Positions 1-8,682 of a stretch of 60,779 bases of DNA are shown piece after piece (positions within the stretch are counted from its first letter, which is position 1; every line of letters begins with the position of its first letter). A model generated the notes under the pieces. It was not told the DNA's origin. It did not search any database and saw only the letters and a list, made by a program, of their open reading frames with translations. Location of the stretch: contig CAYJFZ010000010.1 of assembly GCA_964369975.1 (NCBI GenBank), positions 1 through 60,779 on the forward strand. Direction: 5' to 3'. The stretch is from RGIG3102 sp964369975 (lineage in GTDB: Bacteria > Bacillota > Clostridia > Oscillospirales > Ruminococcaceae). Position numbers and translations under genes: made by a program.

Positions 1-439
1 CTGGATGTGGCTTTGCTTTTTTTACATCTTCGCCTCCAACAATAACATCAACCAAACTTGATATATTAAATTTTTCTAAAATATCTACAATTCTATAATG
101 ATATTTAGTTGTAATTATGGCAATCTTAAAATTCTTTTCTTTTAATTTTCTCAATATATTTTCTGTATCTTCAAATAATTTTGTATTATCTAACATAACA
201 CTATCTGCTCTTTGTTTAAATAATCTTGCAAAAGTTATTTGATTTTCTTTTTTCTCATCACCTGTCAAATATGTGTATGTATCGGATAATTGCATACCTA
301 TAGTTTTTTTTACATCAACTATATTCGCAGGGTTATAATTCATTTCCACTAAAGCAAAATTCACAGAATCAACTATACCACTTGTTGCATCGCCTAACGT
401 GTAATCAAAATCAAATAAATAAACTGAATACTTTTCCAT
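1..439 (-). CDS. HAD-family hydrolase, phosphoglycolate phosphatase-like (C-terminus outside the window)
   Basis: I translated this from the minus strand. It starts at ATG 439-437 behind a GGAGG site at 7-base spacing and runs off the window edge after about 146 codons. Motif I is DFDYTLGD near residue 10 (nucleophile and acid Asp), motif II is the ITTK segment near residue 107, and a KKAKPHP lysine motif lies near residue 140. This order (motif I, helical cap, motif II, lysine) is that of phosphoglycolate-phosphatase-like HAD enzymes, which hydrolyse small phosphate esters. The substrate cannot be told. Motif III lies beyond the window. Confidence 0.85.
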   Translation of the reverse strand, partial: MEKYSVYLFDFDYTLGDATSGIVDSVNFALVEMNYNPANIVDVKKTIGMQLSDTYTYLTGDEKKENQITFARLFKQRADSVMLDNTKLFEDTENILRKLKEKNFKIAIITTKYHYRIVDILEKFNISSLVDVIVGGEDVKKAKPHP

Positions 440-529
440 AAAAATTTACCTCCAATTCTAACATATGTTCAATAAATTTTTTACCACCAATTAATTTACT
501 AATGCTACTCCAATATACTCTTAACTTTA

Positions 530-611
530 AATTCATAAGAGATACAACTTCCCTTAGCATATTTTCATAGAAATTTATCGCTGAATTTTCTCTTTGTAGA
601 GCAATTTCTTT
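530..611 (-). pseudogene. Duplicated 3' fragment of the HD-domain hydrolase gene
   Basis: These 82 bases repeat positions 6236-6318 with one single-base gap near 540. They encode the LQRENSAINFYENMLREVV segment close to the C-terminus of the HD protein. After the match the reading frame runs into unrelated sequence and ends near the HAD gene. The fragment has no start and no upstream HD domain, so it is a dead duplicate. It is in the same orientation as the intact copy and together they bracket the acyltransferase cassette. Confidence 0.85.
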
Positions 612-663
612 TTAACACCTGTTGAGAGGTAGTCAGTATTACGCTCTTATAAAACTTGTGCAT

Positions 664-684
664 ACCACCAGTTTAACTGGTGGT
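664..684. repeat. Perfect hairpin resembling an IS200/IS605-type end
   Basis: The palindrome has arms ACCACCAGT and ACTGGTGGT around a TTA loop and is preceded by CTTGTGCAT. Short GGTGG hairpins like this are typical of the ends of IS200/IS605 elements and their non-autonomous derivatives. No transposase is seen nearby. The stop codon of the neighbouring membrane protein (673-675) lies inside the loop, so the hairpin supplies the last three residues of that protein. It could also serve as a weak terminator. Confidence 0.45.
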
Positions 685-2979
685 TTTGATTTGTTTTTTT
701 ATTATAGCAAAGATATTTTTATTAAATATTAATATCACTAAACTTATAAGGCTTATCATTTCAAATATTCTAAAAGTTGTTGGGGATGAGTATCTAACAT
801 TTACTGTACCACTCTCGCTGTGCGAAGTAAATCCTACTTTTGCATCCGACAATTTTTCTGGCTGAACTTCTTGACCATTTACTAAAATTTCATATCCCGG
901 AATATACATAAATGGAATTTCAATAATATTATTATCACTTGAAATGTCTATTGTATAATCAAATTCAAGCTCTGTTCCATATCTTGTAAAATTGCTTACT
1001 GTTAATGTTTCATTATCACTTTCTATAATAGGTTTGTCGGCAATGATACTATCTAAATTAGCACCTTCAACTAAATATTCTGCTTGTCCGACCGATAATG
1101 AATTATCCAAACTATTAAAATAATAATGTTTATTTTGGAAATACGACATACTATTTTCAACAAAGGATACTTCATAATATGAGAATGTTGAGCATATAAC
1201 CATAAGAATAGATAATATACACACAATTATTCTATTATCTCTACTGCTAACCCAAATGAAAATTGTAAGCCCTACCAAGGCACTTGCAGCAACGCCATTA
1301 ATTGTTAAAACTCTATATGGAAATTGAACAGCATCTAACATAACGCCTATTAATGGTATTTTACTTAGTATATCCCAAGGGAAGTAGGCAGTTGTGGCAA
1401 TAGCTGAAATGACAACAACAGTTGTTAAAAAATCACCTACTTTAATCCATTTAGAATTTTGTTCTTCTTTTTTAACCATGAGTCTATATATAAGATAAAA
1501 CCCTACTGCAATAATAGATATCCACCCAATAGGATTTGCACCTGTTGGATCAAAATAACTATTTGAAAATAAATTTATTATATTATATTTTGATACCCCA
1601 AAAGGTGACTGCGACCTTGAAAAAACAGCAAGTCCGAGCTGTGTCATCATCAATAACATTGGCCCTATAAACCACAGATTAATAAGCACAACAGCAACAG
1701 CGGAATAAACTAAATAAAGTATTCTTCTTTCTTTAGAAAACAATTCCTTTAACGAAACTAAAAATACAACCATACACACAATAACTACAAGCTCAGTAGT
1801 TATAAAATGAGATTGCAAAACTCCGGTAGCGCCTAAAACAAGGTACTTCCAATCTTTTTTCTCGCCCTTTATTATTGCATACATTCCATATAACACTAAT
1901 GGTAAAAATGATATAGCTGTAAATTCTCCAATTGCACTTCGTTGATATAAAACCATTAGTCTATATGGATTTAATAAGTATATTATTGAAGTTGTAAGTG
2001 CTATGTGCCTATTATCGAATAATTTTTTAAATGAAATATATGCAATTATAATAGTTAGTATATTAATAAAAACTATATATATTTTATAGCAAGTAGCAAG
2101 GCTTATGCCTAATAGCGATAACAGCGCTGGAAAATACATTAATAACTCTGGATAAAATAAAGAGTTTGGATATCCATAATCATTAACTGTCCCGCCGTGT
2201 ACGCGAATAGGGAATTGTCCGCTTTGTATAGCCCTTGCTATTCCTTCAATTCTACCTATATGAAAAGTAATATCATGTCCTGCGAAAATATGCTCATTTA
2301 CAAGGGGGATAGATGCTATAAAAACTACTAATAACATAATAAAAGCAATAGAAATTTTCAGTTGTTTGCTTGATATTTCTTTTTTCATAAAATATACATG
2401 ATACAAACTATCTTCTTTAGCATTTATTGCAAAAAACCAAATAGCGGCTAATAAAATGGTTAAAAAACAATATAAAAATGTGTCATTATAAATTATTTGC
2501 TCGCTATATATATTCATTCTTCCTATTTGGAAGTTTTCATCTTGAGTTTGAATAGTTATAAATATGCTATCAACTTTTTGATCTAAATTAAAAGTGTGTT
2601 TTAGTGAAGATTTATTTTGAGGCAAATCTTCGTAAACAAAAACCTTGCCACCTGAATTATCTAATGATGTATAATCAGTTGAGTATATACTCAAGATGGT
2701 AGAATCATCATTTGATAGATACTGCACTTCTACTGAATAATCTGCCTTATTATAACTCAGTGGTCCAATAACAAAAGTGTTTATAGCATTTTCATCATAT
2801 GGTATAAATTCTAAATGATCCGCATTATCTTGTGTGTATTGGGCTATATACTCATTCCTAAAATCACTTTGAGAAAATTGAGTTATGTGTCTGTCATTAT
2901 CTATTCTATTTATGAACAACAAACAAATTACCATTGCAAATATAAAAATCGAATATCCTTTGTATTTTCTACTTTTCAT
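673..2979 (-). CDS. Large polytopic membrane protein, PTPS-related domain (GT-C-like)
   Basis: This 768-aa protein has an N-terminal membrane anchor (about residues 7-24), an extracytoplasmic domain, a central block of many hydrophobic segments (about 165-625) and a second extracytoplasmic domain followed by a final membrane helix near the C-terminus. The segment GHDITFHIGRIEGIARAI after the third helix is typical of the '6-pyruvoyl-tetrahydropterin synthase-related' membrane family, which resembles GT-C glycosyltransferases; the DITFH acidic residue would be the expected catalytic position. The RBS AGGAG overlaps the stop of the upstream SGNH gene, so the two are co-translated. I infer a role in sugar transfer to, or modification of, a surface polymer. 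The C-terminus ends inside an IS-like hairpin and may be altered. Confidence 0.75.
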   Translation of the reverse strand: MKSRKYKGYSIFIFAMVICLLFINRIDNDRHITQFSQSDFRNEYIAQYTQDNADHLEFIPYDENAINTFVIGPLSYNKADYSVEVQYLSNDDSTILSIYSTDYTSLDNSGGKVFVYEDLPQNKSSLKHTFNLDQKVDSIFITIQTQDENFQIGRMNIYSEQIIYNDTFLYCFLTILLAAIWFFAINAKEDSLYHVYFMKKEISSKQLKISIAFIMLLVVFIASIPLVNEHIFAGHDITFHIGRIEGIARAIQSGQFPIRVHGGTVNDYGYPNSLFYPELLMYFPALLSLLGISLATCYKIYIVFINILTIIIAYISFKKLFDNRHIALTTSIIYLLNPYRLMVLYQRSAIGEFTAISFLPLVLYGMYAIIKGEKKDWKYLVLGATGVLQSHFITTELVVIVCMVVFLVSLKELFSKERRILYLVYSAVAVVLINLWFIGPMLLMMTQLGLAVFSRSQSPFGVSKYNIINLFSNSYFDPTGANPIGWISIIAVGFYLIYRLMVKKEEQNSKWIKVGDFLTTVVVISAIATTAYFPWDILSKIPLIGVMLDAVQFPYRVLTINGVAASALVGLTIFIWVSSRDNRIIVCILSILMVICSTFSYYEVSFVENSMSYFQNKHYYFNSLDNSLSVGQAEYLVEGANLDSIIADKPIIESDNETLTVSNFTRYGTELEFDYTIDISSDNNIIEIPFMYIPGYEILVNGQEVQPEKLSDAKVGFTSHSESGTVNVRYSSPTTFRIFEMISLISLVILIFNKNIFAIIKKQIKTTS

Positions 2980-2988
2980 TTAAATCTC

Positions 2989-4434
2989 CTAATTTTTAAA
3001 TAAATCGATTATATCAGAAGTAAATTCTTTATGTGATAAATACCCATCAATCAATACTACTGTTTCCAAAGGCCTTTCTAATACATTATCATATAAGACC
3101 ATTTTAAAATTTGACTCATTGGATATTACTTCAACACTATTTAATAAAATTTTTGCATCTTCATCCAATATATTAAACTCAACATCTCCAGGACTTCCAA
3201 ACAAATTAAACTGAATATCATAAGGATTTGCTATGTTTTCATTATCTACATTTAAAGCTGCAGTAAAATTTGATTTACTATTAGTGAAGTCAAGGCCCTC
3301 GTTGAGTAATATTTCATAAATATCCTCATTTAGCTCTATGCCACTATTAGCTATAAATAGCGTGTAATCTTCGTTTAAAGCTAAGGTTAAATATTCATTT
3401 AAATCATTTGTTGTCATAATATCATTTGCTTTTACAACTCTACTATATTTAGAAAAATCGTTATCCAAAGATACATAATCTTTATTATCTTCTTTTTGTA
3501 AACTCAAATAATCATCTAAAACATCAGATAAATCATCCGTTACCTTTTTTGCACCATAATAATTTAAATGCCCCATATCGGATAAATCCTTTTGATAGTC
3601 AAAGCCTATTCTTTGTGCATCAGTTGAGATATAATTTAAAAATTCTATACCGTTTTCATTTGCAAAATTTTCTATCCAATTAGAAATTTCAACTTCTCTT
3701 TGGTTATAAACATATGGAACTAAAGTGAAAATAAGCTGTATGTCTTCATCTTCACAAAGTTGAACTATCTTCTCTATATATTCAACAGAAAATTCATAAG
3801 GGGTAAAAGATACATCTGTTTTTATATTAGGGTCTTGCAAACTTTCATTATTTTGAAATGTTATACCATAGCCTTTTAAAAAATCTTTGTCTTGATGTGG
3901 ATTATATAAATCTAATTCAAAAAGCATTTTCCACCTTGTGTGATACCTTGGCAAATTTAAAAATTCTTCATATGGAGTTAATTCAATTCCAACATTTTCT
4001 GCTGTTTGTATTAATTGCAAATAATTTAACCCTATATCAATATTAAAACTCGTTGCATAATTTGTTTTATCAATTTCAGCTGGCTGGATATATGAATGGC
4101 CATACATCATTCCATACATTTCTAAAACTATAACTTTAGGCGATTGAGTTTTCAATGTTTCTTTTATATAATGGTAAGATGTCCACATAGGCTGTGACCA
4201 TGAGTAAACATTACAAGCTGAAATATTATTTTCTTGCCATAGAATGCTGGGCATATACCCATTATTAACATGACTTGAGCCAACTATTATTACATCTAAT
4301 GTTTCATCTTCTTCGGAATACATTGCCGAAAGTGTTGTTTGCCTATCTCTTAAAAAGTTTGAAACTGTAAAGAGCAAACCAAATGTTAAGATTATAAATA
4401 ACAAACTATATATTAATTGTCTATACTTTTTCAC
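2989..4434 (-). CDS. SGNH/AlgJ-DltD-like membrane-anchored acyltransferase partner
   Basis: A single N-terminal membrane helix (about residues 8-27) is followed by an SGNH-type domain. The nucleophile block is IIVGSSHVNNGY near residue 52, and the catalytic Asp/His block is DMGHLNYYGAKKV near residue 285. Proteins of this kind work outside the membrane with MBOAT proteins to O-acylate polysaccharides, as AlgJ and AlgX do with AlgI. The C-terminal 150 residues are an extra domain I cannot name. I chose GTG 4434 as start because AAGAGG lies 5 bases upstream; the GTG at 4440 lies inside that site. The MBOAT stop codon overlaps this RBS region, so the pair is tightly coupled. Confidence 0.85.
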   Translation of the reverse strand: MKKYRQLIYSLLFIILTFGLLFTVSNFLRDRQTTLSAMYSEEDETLDVIIVGSSHVNNGYMPSILWQENNISACNVYSWSQPMWTSYHYIKETLKTQSPKVIVLEMYGMMYGHSYIQPAEIDKTNYATSFNIDIGLNYLQLIQTAENVGIELTPYEEFLNLPRYHTRWKMLFELDLYNPHQDKDFLKGYGITFQNNESLQDPNIKTDVSFTPYEFSVEYIEKIVQLCEDEDIQLIFTLVPYVYNQREVEISNWIENFANENGIEFLNYISTDAQRIGFDYQKDLSDMGHLNYYGAKKVTDDLSDVLDDYLSLQKEDNKDYVSLDNDFSKYSRVVKANDIMTTNDLNEYLTLALNEDYTLFIANSGIELNEDIYEILLNEGLDFTNSKSNFTAALNVDNENIANPYDIQFNLFGSPGDVEFNILDEDAKILLNSVEVISNESNFKMVLYDNVLERPLETVVLIDGYLSHKEFTSDIIDLFKN

Positions 4435-4443
4435 AAACACCTC

Positions 4444-5907
4444 TTAAAACTGAAAATAAATAAATGGACTGGCATCATAATTTGGCCCATAAACGCCAAA
4501 AACAACTATAACTAATATAACTATCCAGTAAAAAATCCATCTAAATACTCTATTTTTTTCTATTATAAATTTATACACATCAACAGAATTATAAATTAAA
4601 TAATCTGCGATAAATAAAACTAATAATGATACTCCGGCTACATATAAATCGAATATATCTAAACCGTAATCAAAAAATTCTTCTGTAAAAATAAGATTAA
4701 AATTAAAATTTGTAAATATTTTTTCTATAATACTAAACGCCTGTGTAAGATTTTCTGATCTGAAAAATATATAAGTAAAGCAAACCAATAAAAATGTCAT
4801 AATTACTTGCATAAATTTAAAAGGTTTTGATTTAGTGTTCAAATTAAACTTTTTATAAAGTTTCTTTTTATGATTTTTAGTTACAATTTCAAAAACTCTA
4901 AATATGGCATGTATTAAACCCCATATGACAAATGTCCAGTTTGCGCCGTGCCATATACCACTTACTAAAAATACTGTAATAACCGCTGTATAAATTGCAA
5001 ATTGCGGATTTTTAGAAGACCAAACTATCGGATTAAATACATAATCTTGAAACCAAGTTGATAAAGAAATATGCCATCTTTGCCAAAATTCAGATATGCT
5101 TTTAGAGAAATACGGTGCTTTAAAATTTGTCATAAGCTTGTATCCCATAACTCTTGCAGCACCTATTGCGATATACGAATAAGAAGCAAAATCACAATAG
5201 ATTTGAAATGCAAAAACAATAGTAGCTAAAAATAGAAAAGCGCCATTAACATTTGTGTAATTATTGTAAACGCTATTAACGAATATAGCCAACCTATCGG
5301 CTATAACTAATTTTAGAAAAAAGCCATATCCCATAAGCAAAATCCCTCTTCTCATATTTTCATAAGAGTAGCTTTTTTTCTCATTAATTTGGCTTAATAA
5401 ATTTGTTGAACGCTCAATAGGACCTGCTACTAATTGAGGATAAAAACTTATAAAAAGTGCATAGTTAATAATATTTTTTTCAGCTTTTGTTTTTTTATTA
5501 TAAACATCTATTACATATCCAAGTGACTGGAATGTATAAAAACTAATTCCAACAGGGAGCATAAAAGATAAAACAGGAAGCATTATTCCTGTAACGCTTT
5601 GTACATTCTCAATAAAGAAGTTATAGTATTTAAATAAAAACAGCACTCCCAAATTAGCTAAAACTCCGAGTGCCAATGATATTTTTCTAAAACTATTATT
5701 GTTTTCAAATTTTTCTATTAATATTGAGGATATATAAGTTGTGAATATCGTAAATAAAATAAGTACAACATAGCTTGCGCGCCAAGACATATAAAAATAT
5801 AAACTACTAATTAGTAAAAATATATTTCTTGCTCTGTTAGGAATTATAAAATACAATATTGAGACTATAGGAAAAAATAATAGAAAATCTATTGAATTAA
5901 ATAGCAT
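4444..5907 (-). CDS. MBOAT family O-acyltransferase (AlgI/PatA-like)
   Basis: This 487-aa polytopic protein opens with the MLFNSIDFLLFFPIV segment typical of AlgI-like MBOAT enzymes. It carries the family hallmarks SEFWQRWHISLSTW (about residues 268-281) and the active-site histidine in SGIWHGANWTFVIWG (about 315-329). The enzyme moves acyl groups across the membrane and hands them to the SGNH partner encoded next. It is first in the three-gene minus-strand operon and has its own promoter at 5970-5998. The polymer that is acylated is unknown. Confidence 0.93.
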   Translation of the reverse strand: MLFNSIDFLLFFPIVSILYFIIPNRARNIFLLISSLYFYMSWRASYVVLILFTIFTTYISSILIEKFENNNSFRKISLALGVLANLGVLFLFKYYNFFIENVQSVTGIMLPVLSFMLPVGISFYTFQSLGYVIDVYNKKTKAEKNIINYALFISFYPQLVAGPIERSTNLLSQINEKKSYSYENMRRGILLMGYGFFLKLVIADRLAIFVNSVYNNYTNVNGAFLFLATIVFAFQIYCDFASYSYIAIGAARVMGYKLMTNFKAPYFSKSISEFWQRWHISLSTWFQDYVFNPIVWSSKNPQFAIYTAVITVFLVSGIWHGANWTFVIWGLIHAIFRVFEIVTKNHKKKLYKKFNLNTKSKPFKFMQVIMTFLLVCFTYIFFRSENLTQAFSIIEKIFTNFNFNLIFTEEFFDYGLDIFDLYVAGVSLLVLFIADYLIYNSVDVYKFIIEKNRVFRWIFYWIVILVIVVFGVYGPNYDASPFIYFQF

Positions 5908-5969
5908 AATTACCTCATTTTTTAATTAATTTAAATGCAAAAAGCAATTGGTTTATATAAATCCTGTTA

Positions 5970-5998
5970 ATTATATCATATTTTCTTTGCTTTATCAA
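5970..5998 (-). promoter_or_regulatory. Sigma-A type promoter of the MBOAT-SGNH-PTPS operon
   Basis: On the minus strand TTGATA (5998-5993) is separated by 17 bases from TATAAT (5975-5970). It lies about 60 bases upstream of the MBOAT start. The rest of 5908-6201 is AT-rich with no coding signal. Confidence 0.7.
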
Positions 5999-6201
5999 AA
6001 TTTTTTTAAAATCTATTAAAAATTAAAATATATAACAAATAAACATCACAAAAAAACTTAAAAGGGTTAAAGATTTAAAGCTTTTGTCTTTTTAAGTTTT
6101 TTATGCGATATTTTTATAGCTTTGACTTTTATATATTTTATTTTAATAGCATTTAGTCGTTTTTATAGTATTTACTATTCATGTAATTATTTTTTCTTAT
6201 C

Positions 6202-6879
6202 CTATTTTAACATATTATCAAGCTCAAGTTTTCCCAATTCATAAGAAGATACAACTTCCCTTAGCATATTTTCATAGAAATTTATCGCTGAATTTTCTCT
6301 TTGTAGAGCAATTTCTTTACCACGCCTTGTATAAAATTTTGCATAAACTTTTTCAAGTTTATATTTGTATTCATGAAAAAAAGAAGGCTCTTTATCACTC
6401 GTTCCATCAAGAATGTTTCTGTTTTCATCGAGTGAGTATAAAGGCTCATTAACTTGCCCGTTATAAAGGATTGTTCTTGCAATACCTATAGTTCCAGTAG
6501 CATCTATCTTATCAGCGTCAAAAAGTATTTTTTCTTCTATAGTAGTAGGGGGGTTATCACCTCTAAAACGATGAGTTTTAATACACGAGGCGACTCTTTG
6601 AGCAAAGTTGACACTAAAATTATTAGCTATTAAAAAATCATATGCTTTTTTAGCACCCACAGTGGCGTGGCATAGTTTTGGATTTTTAAACTGGTCATCT
6701 CTTGCTATATCATGTAATAGGCAAGCTGTAATTAAAACATCATAGTCAACATTTTTTTCACTACTTGCAATATCTAAGCCAACGAACAAAACACGGTATA
6801 TATGCTCTTTATCGTGAGCTGTATCCGACATACACTCAAGCATATATTTCTCAATTAGTTGATATTTAATTTTGTTCAT
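6202..6879 (-). CDS. HD-domain phosphohydrolase (YedJ/YpgQ-like)
   Basis: The metal ligands of the HD domain are visible in order: the histidine in DKEHIYRV near residue 24, the HD pair in LLHDIARD near 55, a histidine in CHATVG near 70, and the aspartate in LFDADKIDATG near 125. Small stand-alone proteins of this shape hydrolyse nucleotides or related phosphates; the substrate is not clear. I chose ATG 6879 because AAAGGGG is 6 bases upstream; the ATG at 6885 touches the RBS. Its last 80 bases are duplicated at 530-611. Confidence 0.85.
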   Translation of the reverse strand: MNKIKYQLIEKYMLECMSDTAHDKEHIYRVLFVGLDIASSEKNVDYDVLITACLLHDIARDDQFKNPKLCHATVGAKKAYDFLIANNFSVNFAQRVASCIKTHRFRGDNPPTTIEEKILFDADKIDATGTIGIARTILYNGQVNEPLYSLDENRNILDGTSDKEPSFFHEYKYKLEKVYAKFYTRRGKEIALQRENSAINFYENMLREVVSSYELGKLELDNMLK

Positions 6880-7002
6880 TTTCATCCCCTTTAATAGATA
6901 ATAGTTTGTTTATTGAGTATAGCATTAACATAATATTTCCTTAAGAAAAATAATCTTACAATAAGGCGTGTTTTTAATTGTAGCTATAATAATTAGGTTT
7001 AA

Positions 7003-7842
7003 TTATTCATGTAAGATTAAATCCTTGAACGCTTTTCCTGTTGAAGTGATAGCTTCTTCTGTTGGAATTCGCTCAATAGCTGAACCACCATAAAAGCCAT
7101 CTAATAAAGGTACAGCATTAAAAAAGTCTTGCACAATTTGTGGGTTATTAAGTACTCCACCGTGACAAAAAATATATGGCTTATGCTCTAAGTGCTGAAT
7201 TTTATTTATAATATTATTTGCAATAATTACGCTTTCTTCAAAAGTAGGGGCGTGATGCGCGCCGATGATGCCACCTATACACGCGCCAAAATGGATAACG
7301 ATTACATCTGTTTTAGCCTTTACCATTTCAACTGCTTGATTTTCTCTCCAGCAAAAAGAAACTGTAAATAAATCCTTTTCTTTTGCTTTTTTTATCATAT
7401 CCACTTCTTTTAAATAGCCCATGTCTGTTTTTTCTAAATTTATGAGTTCTTCTTCCTCAAATAGGCCAACAGATGGATTGTTTGCAACAGCACTGTAGCC
7501 CATTTTTATATATGAATTTAATAATTCATCAATATCGCAAAATGGATCAGCAGCACTTACTCCTGCTATAACAGGGGTGTTATTTATAACACCTAATATT
7601 TCTTTTGATAGCTTTTTTACAATGTCATTAGCATTCTCAAAACCAAAATATGCACTTAAAGAGCCTCTACCGTCCATCCTATATCTTCCAATAGAGTCTA
7701 TTAGAATAATGTCTGCACCACCTATTTCCTCGCATTTTGCAGAAAGGCCGATACCTGCGCCTGCCATAACAATGATGTTTTGATTATTTAAAACTTCGTC
7801 AAATTTATTTTTTATTTCAATAGAGGTAAATCTATTTGCCAT
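7003..7842 (-). CDS. PEP-hydrolase-type TIM-barrel protein, second paralogue
   Basis: This is a TIM barrel of the phosphoenolpyruvate-hydrolase/'TIM-barrel signal transduction' family (PF09370-like). It aligns throughout with the upstream gene: MAGAGIGLSA matches IGVGAGCGLSA, NTPVIAGVSAADP matches NTPVIAGVFAQDP, and FCHGGVL with GFYGGSAIERIP match ICHGGPI with GFYGASSNERIP. The divergent region is the middle, where NNPSVGLFEE replaces NFPTVGSIGG. I chose ATG 7842 because GGAGG is 8 bases upstream; the GTG at 7851 overlaps the RBS. It then overlaps the end of the upstream gene by 11 bases, which suggests translational coupling. It is last of three genes. Confidence 0.88.
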   Translation of the reverse strand: MANRFTSIEIKNKFDEVLNNQNIIVMAGAGIGLSAKCEEIGGADIILIDSIGRYRMDGRGSLSAYFGFENANDIVKKLSKEILGVINNTPVIAGVSAADPFCDIDELLNSYIKMGYSAVANNPSVGLFEEEELINLEKTDMGYLKEVDMIKKAKEKDLFTVSFCWRENQAVEMVKAKTDVIVIHFGACIGGIIGAHHAPTFEESVIIANNIINKIQHLEHKPYIFCHGGVLNNPQIVQDFFNAVPLLDGFYGGSAIERIPTEEAITSTGKAFKDLILHE

Positions 7843-8680
7843 ATCTGCCACCTCCTAATTTTATAGACTTATATTCTTTAACAGTATTTACTATTGCAGC
7901 TTCAACTGGGATTCTCTCATTAGAAGATGCCCCATAAAAACCAACTATCCCAGGAACATTATCAAAGATATATTGAGCATCACTCGGCTTTGATATAGGC
8001 CCACCGTGGCATATTACCATAGCGTTTGGGTTAATGGAATGAGCAAGTTTTACCATTTCGCTTATTTTACTTGCACAAACTTCAATAGCAGGAACATTTT
8101 CAGCGCCTACTAATCCACTTGAGGTTAAATCCATATGGGCAACTATTAAATCAGCGCCAGCCTTTGCCATTCTGGCAGTTTCATCTAAATTGAAGCAGTA
8201 GGGAGTTGTAATTAAATCCATTTTTCTTGCAAGTGCTATCATTTCAACTTCTTTTTCATAGCCTAAGTTTGTTTTTTCTAATTCTTGGGCTAATATACCG
8301 CCGATGCTACCGACTGTAGGGAAGTTTTGCACGCCCTTAAAGCCTCGTTCTTTAATAGTATGAAGAAATCTTTCTATATCAATATATGGGTCTTGAGCAA
8401 ATACTCCTGCTATTACAGGAGTGTTTTTTGCAACGGGCATGATTTCATCTGCCATTTCCATTACTACTTTATTTGCATTACTAAAAGGCATTCTTCCGGC
8501 TGTTGCCCCTCTACCTGCCATTCTAAATCTGCCTGAATTATATAAAATTAATAAATCTGCCCCATAATCAACAGCACTAACGGCTGATAAACCACAACCG
8601 GCACCGACACCGATTATAGGTTTTCTATTCTTGGTCATTTCTCTAAATTTTTCTAAAATTATTTCTCTTTGCGTTGCCAT
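7832..8680 (-). CDS. PEP-hydrolase-type TIM-barrel protein, first paralogue
   Basis: This 282-aa protein has the glycine-rich GVGAGCGLSAVSA near residue 26, NSGRFRMAGRGA near 50, TPVIAGVFAQDP near 93, NFPTVGSIGG near 122 and the C-terminal ICHGGPISKPSDA and GFYGASSNERIPVE blocks. In other bacteria and in fungi this domain is found next to, or fused with, a Tm-1-like UPF0261 domain, and the gene just upstream here encodes that partner. The reaction is not firmly established; the name rests on distant similarity to PEP mutase-type barrels. Two-base spacing to the UPF0261 stop shows one transcript. Confidence 0.9.
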   Translation of the reverse strand: MATQREIILEKFREMTKNRKPIIGVGAGCGLSAVSAVDYGADLLILYNSGRFRMAGRGATAGRMPFSNANKVVMEMADEIMPVAKNTPVIAGVFAQDPYIDIERFLHTIKERGFKGVQNFPTVGSIGGILAQELEKTNLGYEKEVEMIALARKMDLITTPYCFNLDETARMAKAGADLIVAHMDLTSSGLVGAENVPAIEVCASKISEMVKLAHSINPNAMVICHGGPISKPSDAQYIFDNVPGIVGFYGASSNERIPVEAAIVNTVKEYKSIKLGGGRYGK

Positions 8681-8682
8681 TT

